Part shown: positions 61,671 to 64,000 of the stretch, one piece after another
How the letters are laid out: every line of letters begins with the position of its first letter
Position numbering within the stretch: position 1 is the stretch's first letter
DNA from: Bacteroidota bacterium
GTDB taxonomy: Bacteria > Bacteroidota > Bacteroidia > Cytophagales > Cyclobacteriaceae
Direction: 5' to 3'
DNA: 64,000 bases
Assembly (NCBI GenBank): GCA_023417065.1
Contig: JAEZGH010000049.1
Span: forward strand, 1-64,000
The notes under the pieces: model-generated
Told to the model about the DNA's origin: nothing
The model's input: the letters and a program-made list of their open reading frames with translations, nothing else
Databases searched by the model: none
Made by a program: the position numbers and the translations under genes

Positions 61671-63200
61671 ATGTCGTTGTCAAAAGGATTCTTACGCCGC
61701 CCAATGGTTTTTGATCATGAGTTGCGGATTAGGCTAGTGCTGCTATCCATAATCTGGGTTTCCTTTTCCTTTATTTTGTACACCTTCTCAATCGTTCTCC
61801 GCGAAATGCTTCGCTTGAGTCTTTCAACCAGTAATGAGCCGTTGCTGCTGACGACATCTGAGGGATTTTTCTTCAACTACTTCTTTGCGTTCCTTGCCTT
61901 TTCAATCTCATTAGGCTTTGTATTTCGATATTTTTGGTTTAACCCACTGCTGAGAGCGCGGCGAGTTCGTTATAATAAATTTGCCATCGCTACCGAAATG
62001 GGCAGTATCAATATCATCGTGCTTTTCCTGATGATGAAGTTGGCCATCCTGTACATTTCGATGCTGGTATTCGGCCCGGTTTTTCTATACTTCAGTTTTT
62101 CCGATTACCCCGTCGCCATGCTCATGCTTCCCTTGGTAATTTTCGTGTATCAGTGGAGTTCGATCAATCGCGTCTTTCTAAAGGACGGTTTAAAATGGAT
62201 GTTCTATTCGCTGGCGGCAACAATCGTGCTTTCGTTTCTCTTCGCGCGTGTGCCTGTCCTTGATCATGAGCGTTTGAATAAGGTCATTGTTTCAGCATCA
62301 CCAGCGGGTCATTTCAGATGGGATTTGCCTCCAAGGTTTAGTGAAGCAATAGAAGAATTTTCTGAGTATCGTGAACTAATGGAAGTGAAGATCGTCTCCG
62401 GATTTCCTTTAAATTCAATGGAAAAGGAGCCCGTTGTATTTTGGGGAAGTAAACCATTCGATACGCTGGATCATGCTACTTTTTCCTTCACCATTGATAC
62501 ATTAAAAGCACAATTCCTAGAATTTGAGAGGGATCGTGTATCAGCGCAATTGCTTATTGATCGAAATACCCCAATGAAGCATGTGAAAGATTTGAAGTTG
62601 CTGCTTTTTCGAAATGATGTAAGAACTATATTCCTTGCTTTAAAAAATAAGGCGGTCATATACGGAAGTGACAATCGTTTCTATTTCAGACAAAGAATAC
62701 ATTACTGTGATACCGCCTACAATCTGAACGCCGACATTCAGGAGGACATTGATGCGCCTCTTCTGCCTCCATGTTTCGAGAAAAGGATCACTTCTCCCGG
62801 TGGAATGCTGATATTACTTAAAAGGGGAAAGTTCTACGTGGATGGATTAGTTCAAACTCCCGAAGAAATCAGGTTAAAAGTAGCGGAGTTTCTGTCCGGC
62901 GACAATGGCAATGCGGTGATTCGGTTTTGGTCCGACGATCATTCTAGGTATGAAGATTATCTCAGGATGTTTAATGGTATTCTCGCCGGTTACCGCGATG
63001 TACTCGACGCTTATATGATGGTGAATTTTGCAACGTCCTACCGTGACTGCCTCCGAAACCCATTTGATAGTTTATGTATTGAAGCCGAAAGAGCTGCGCG
63101 TGAAAAGCATCCACAGTTTCTTTTCGATTTATCTGATCAGGAAGTGCAATTATTGATCAGGAACATGCCAAATCTTTCCGGCTTGTTTGATGGTAAATGA
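61671..63200 (+). CDS. Membrane protein with ExbD-like periplasmic repeats
   Basis: Protein of 509 residues. Five to six membrane helices in the first 200 (about 23-45, 66-88, 105-130, 132-155, 172-192). The remaining 300 residues are soluble and include two segments of ExbD/TolR-like pattern (AQLLIDRNTPMKHVKDLKLL; MLILLKRGKFYVDGLVQTPE, AVIRFWSDDHSRYEDYLRMF). The domain call is weak and rests on strand order. No partner ExbB. Its promoter has both elements. Confidence 0.65.
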   Translation: MSLSKGFLRRPMVFDHELRIRLVLLSIIWVSFSFILYTFSIVLREMLRLSLSTSNEPLLLTTSEGFFFNYFFAFLAFSISLGFVFRYFWFNPLLRARRVRYNKFAIATEMGSINIIVLFLMMKLAILYISMLVFGPVFLYFSFSDYPVAMLMLPLVIFVYQWSSINRVFLKDGLKWMFYSLAATIVLSFLFARVPVLDHERLNKVIVSASPAGHFRWDLPPRFSEAIEEFSEYRELMEVKIVSGFPLNSMEKEPVVFWGSKPFDTLDHATFSFTIDTLKAQFLEFERDRVSAQLLIDRNTPMKHVKDLKLLLFRNDVRTIFLALKNKAVIYGSDNRFYFRQRIHYCDTAYNLNADIQEDIDAPLLPPCFEKRITSPGGMLILLKRGKFYVDGLVQTPEEIRLKVAEFLSGDNGNAVIRFWSDDHSRYEDYLRMFNGILAGYRDVLDAYMMVNFATSYRDCLRNPFDSLCIEAERAAREKHPQFLFDLSDQEVQLLIRNMPNLSGLFDGK

Positions 63201-63318
63201 GCGTGCTGTTGGTGCGATCACTGTGAACGAATTAGGTTTTGCACGGGAGCTTTTCATCTTCGGCATGCTTGGTACTATCGGAAGGTTGATGTAATCGACG
63301 GTTATACCCTTTTTCCTT

Positions 63319-63373
63319 TTCACCAGCCCATTCCCTAACCAATTCATTTTCTGAACTGCTTGGCGCGGGCGCG
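63319..63373. repeat. Dispersed 54-bp repeat, copy 2
   Basis: TTCACCAGCCCATTCCCTAA, then CCAATTCATTTTC and a GC-rich end (GCTTGGCGCGGG), matches the copy at 59980-60034, in the same orientation, 3.3 kb away. Confidence 0.85.
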
Positions 63374-63398
63374 TATTTACTCACCCTCGTTTTATTAG

Positions 63399-63434
63399 GT
63401 TTATTATGTTTATATAGTTTATAATGTTTATATA
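63399..63434. repeat. AT-rich 18-bp tandem repeat
   Basis: GTTTATTATGTTTATATA and GTTTATAATGTTTATATA lie head to tail with one mismatch. Confidence 0.8.
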
Positions 63435-63713
63435 AGGCTACACTACCTGTCCAGGTACTTGTCCAGAGCTTATCCGGGGCCTCTCTAGAGCTAAGCCAAA
63501 AATTGGTCTGGTACCGTGTTGCGGGCTGAACAAAATTTGTACTGCAATCCTGTTCAATCGTTGATCCGGAGACAAATAGAAAAAGCGGTATCGATACAAT
63601 CTGCAGCAGCAGTTGAATGAACAGAATCATAGCGAAAGTGTTTTTGTGAAATCTTATTTCATGGTGAAAAGGAAAGTACGGTCAAAGGTGTCGACGCTTC
63701 CGGCGCTTACGCC

Positions 63714-63998
63714 TCACGTTATGAGCAGGAGCAGGTTGGTCAGTAGCGCCGAGATTATGCCTACCGCTGTTGCTGTCCAATAGCGATTCCAGAAGGCTTT
63801 GATCGCCTGGGCTGAATGCTTTTGTGGGAGTAGGGTCAATCGTTCCTCCAGTTCTTTTAAAGGCTTGCAGAGTGCCTTGAGGCGATTGTGCAGGTCGTCG
63901 TACGAACGCTCCAACACTCGTTGCTTGATCTGGAAGCTTTGTAAGTTTAATTGTGTCTCGTTGTGCATGATTTTTATTTCCTTGATGATGCTGGCCAT
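63714..63998 (-). CDS. Coiled-coil membrane protein at the right edge
   Basis: Protein of 94 residues; starts MASIIKEIKIMHNET (a second Met, MHNET, at residue 11 is possible). A coiled coil spans about 22-65 (KQRVLERSYDDLHNRLKALC) and a C-terminal membrane helix about 74-93 (TATAVGIISALLTNLLLLIT). Tail-anchored architecture; function unknown. Its upstream region lies outside the window. Confidence 0.6.
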   Translation of the reverse strand: MASIIKEIKIMHNETQLNLQSFQIKQRVLERSYDDLHNRLKALCKPLKELEERLTLLPQKHSAQAIKAFWNRYWTATAVGIISALLTNLLLLIT

Positions 63999-64000
63999 TT

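Larger units (their letters stand above)
63201..63713. other. Repeat-rich gap, no gene accepted
   Basis: A minus frame 63232-63630 has a hydrophobic start but runs through the 54-bp repeat and the AT-rich tandem at 63399-63434, giving an implausible low-complexity middle, so it is not called. The gap holds these repeats only. Confidence 0.45.

Noticed and set aside
63232..63630. 132-codon minus frame with a hydrophobic start
   Set aside because: Passes through the 54-bp dispersed repeat and the AT tandem; the middle is a low-complexity product of the repeat.
1..64000. tRNA or rRNA genes
   Set aside because: No cloverleaf with T-loop consensus and CCA-type end, and no rRNA core sequence, was seen on either strand by eye; a covariance search would settle it.

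Overview
The window looks like a chromosomal segment of a Bacteroidota bacterium, most likely a soil- or freshwater-type member of the Cytophagales (lineage inferred from gene content, not from a marker gene). Supporting signs: many secreted lipoproteins with N-terminal lipoboxes, OmpA/PD40 envelope proteins, ThuA, DUF1080 and GH20 sugar-processing proteins, LytS/LytTR regulation, few Shine-Dalgarno sites, and repeated use of the Bacteroidota -7 promoter element TAnnTTTG (TATCTTTG or a one-base variant) just upstream of start codons. No rRNA, tRNA or CRISPR array was found.

Layout. 0.4-3.5 kb: small secreted protein, polysaccharide-lyase-like lipoprotein, membrane-anchored hypothetical. 3.5-7.4 kb: signalling block with a PAS sensor kinase, a NarL/LuxR response regulator and two stand-alone receiver proteins. 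7.5-17.5 kb: zinc-ribbon metallopeptidase, STAS-like protein, patatin lipase with a barrel protein, PhnA-like protein, two esterase-type hydrolases, a 50-residue membrane peptide, an OmpA/PD40 protein and an AlkA-type glycosylase. 17.6-32.4 kb: MTHFR-like protein, LytS/LytTR pair, DUF808, DUF1080, secreted metallopeptidase, AraC regulator, deiodinase-like lipoprotein, GH20 hexosaminidase, large lipoprotein and ThuA. This part is compact and mostly intact.

32.4-42.7 kb is accessory: a Bacteroidota-type hypothetical, a radical SAM enzyme with a tightly coupled 100-residue partner, a SWIM zinc-finger protein broken by a frameshift, a class V aminotransferase broken by two one-base frameshifts, a 1.1-kb gap with inverted repeats, a gene fragment matching a gene 17 kb away, DUF420 and RidA. 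43.1-45.5 kb: Crp/Fnr regulator and three envelope/membrane genes. 45.7-49.0 kb: arsenic operon arsR - metallophosphoesterase - acr3 - arsO with two matching ArsR-type operator sites.

49.0-57.2 kb is a junkyard of truncated genes: start of an ArsN-type acetyltransferase, tail of a grasp-with-spasm peptide maturase, tail of an ABC-2 permease, tail of an IS3 transposase. Beside these lie an orphan AbiEi-like DUF6088 gene, a second intact SWIM protein and a Fic protein with an AbiEi-like N-terminus. The DUF6088 and Fic genes each carry a triplet of short direct repeats at strict spacing (40 bp and 31 bp) upstream of the start. 57.3-64 kb: small orphan genes of immunity-like character (DUF4262, DUF6882, a conserved secreted protein, two ExbD-like envelope proteins, a MORN-repeat protein with an internal amber codon), with a dispersed 54-bp repeat.
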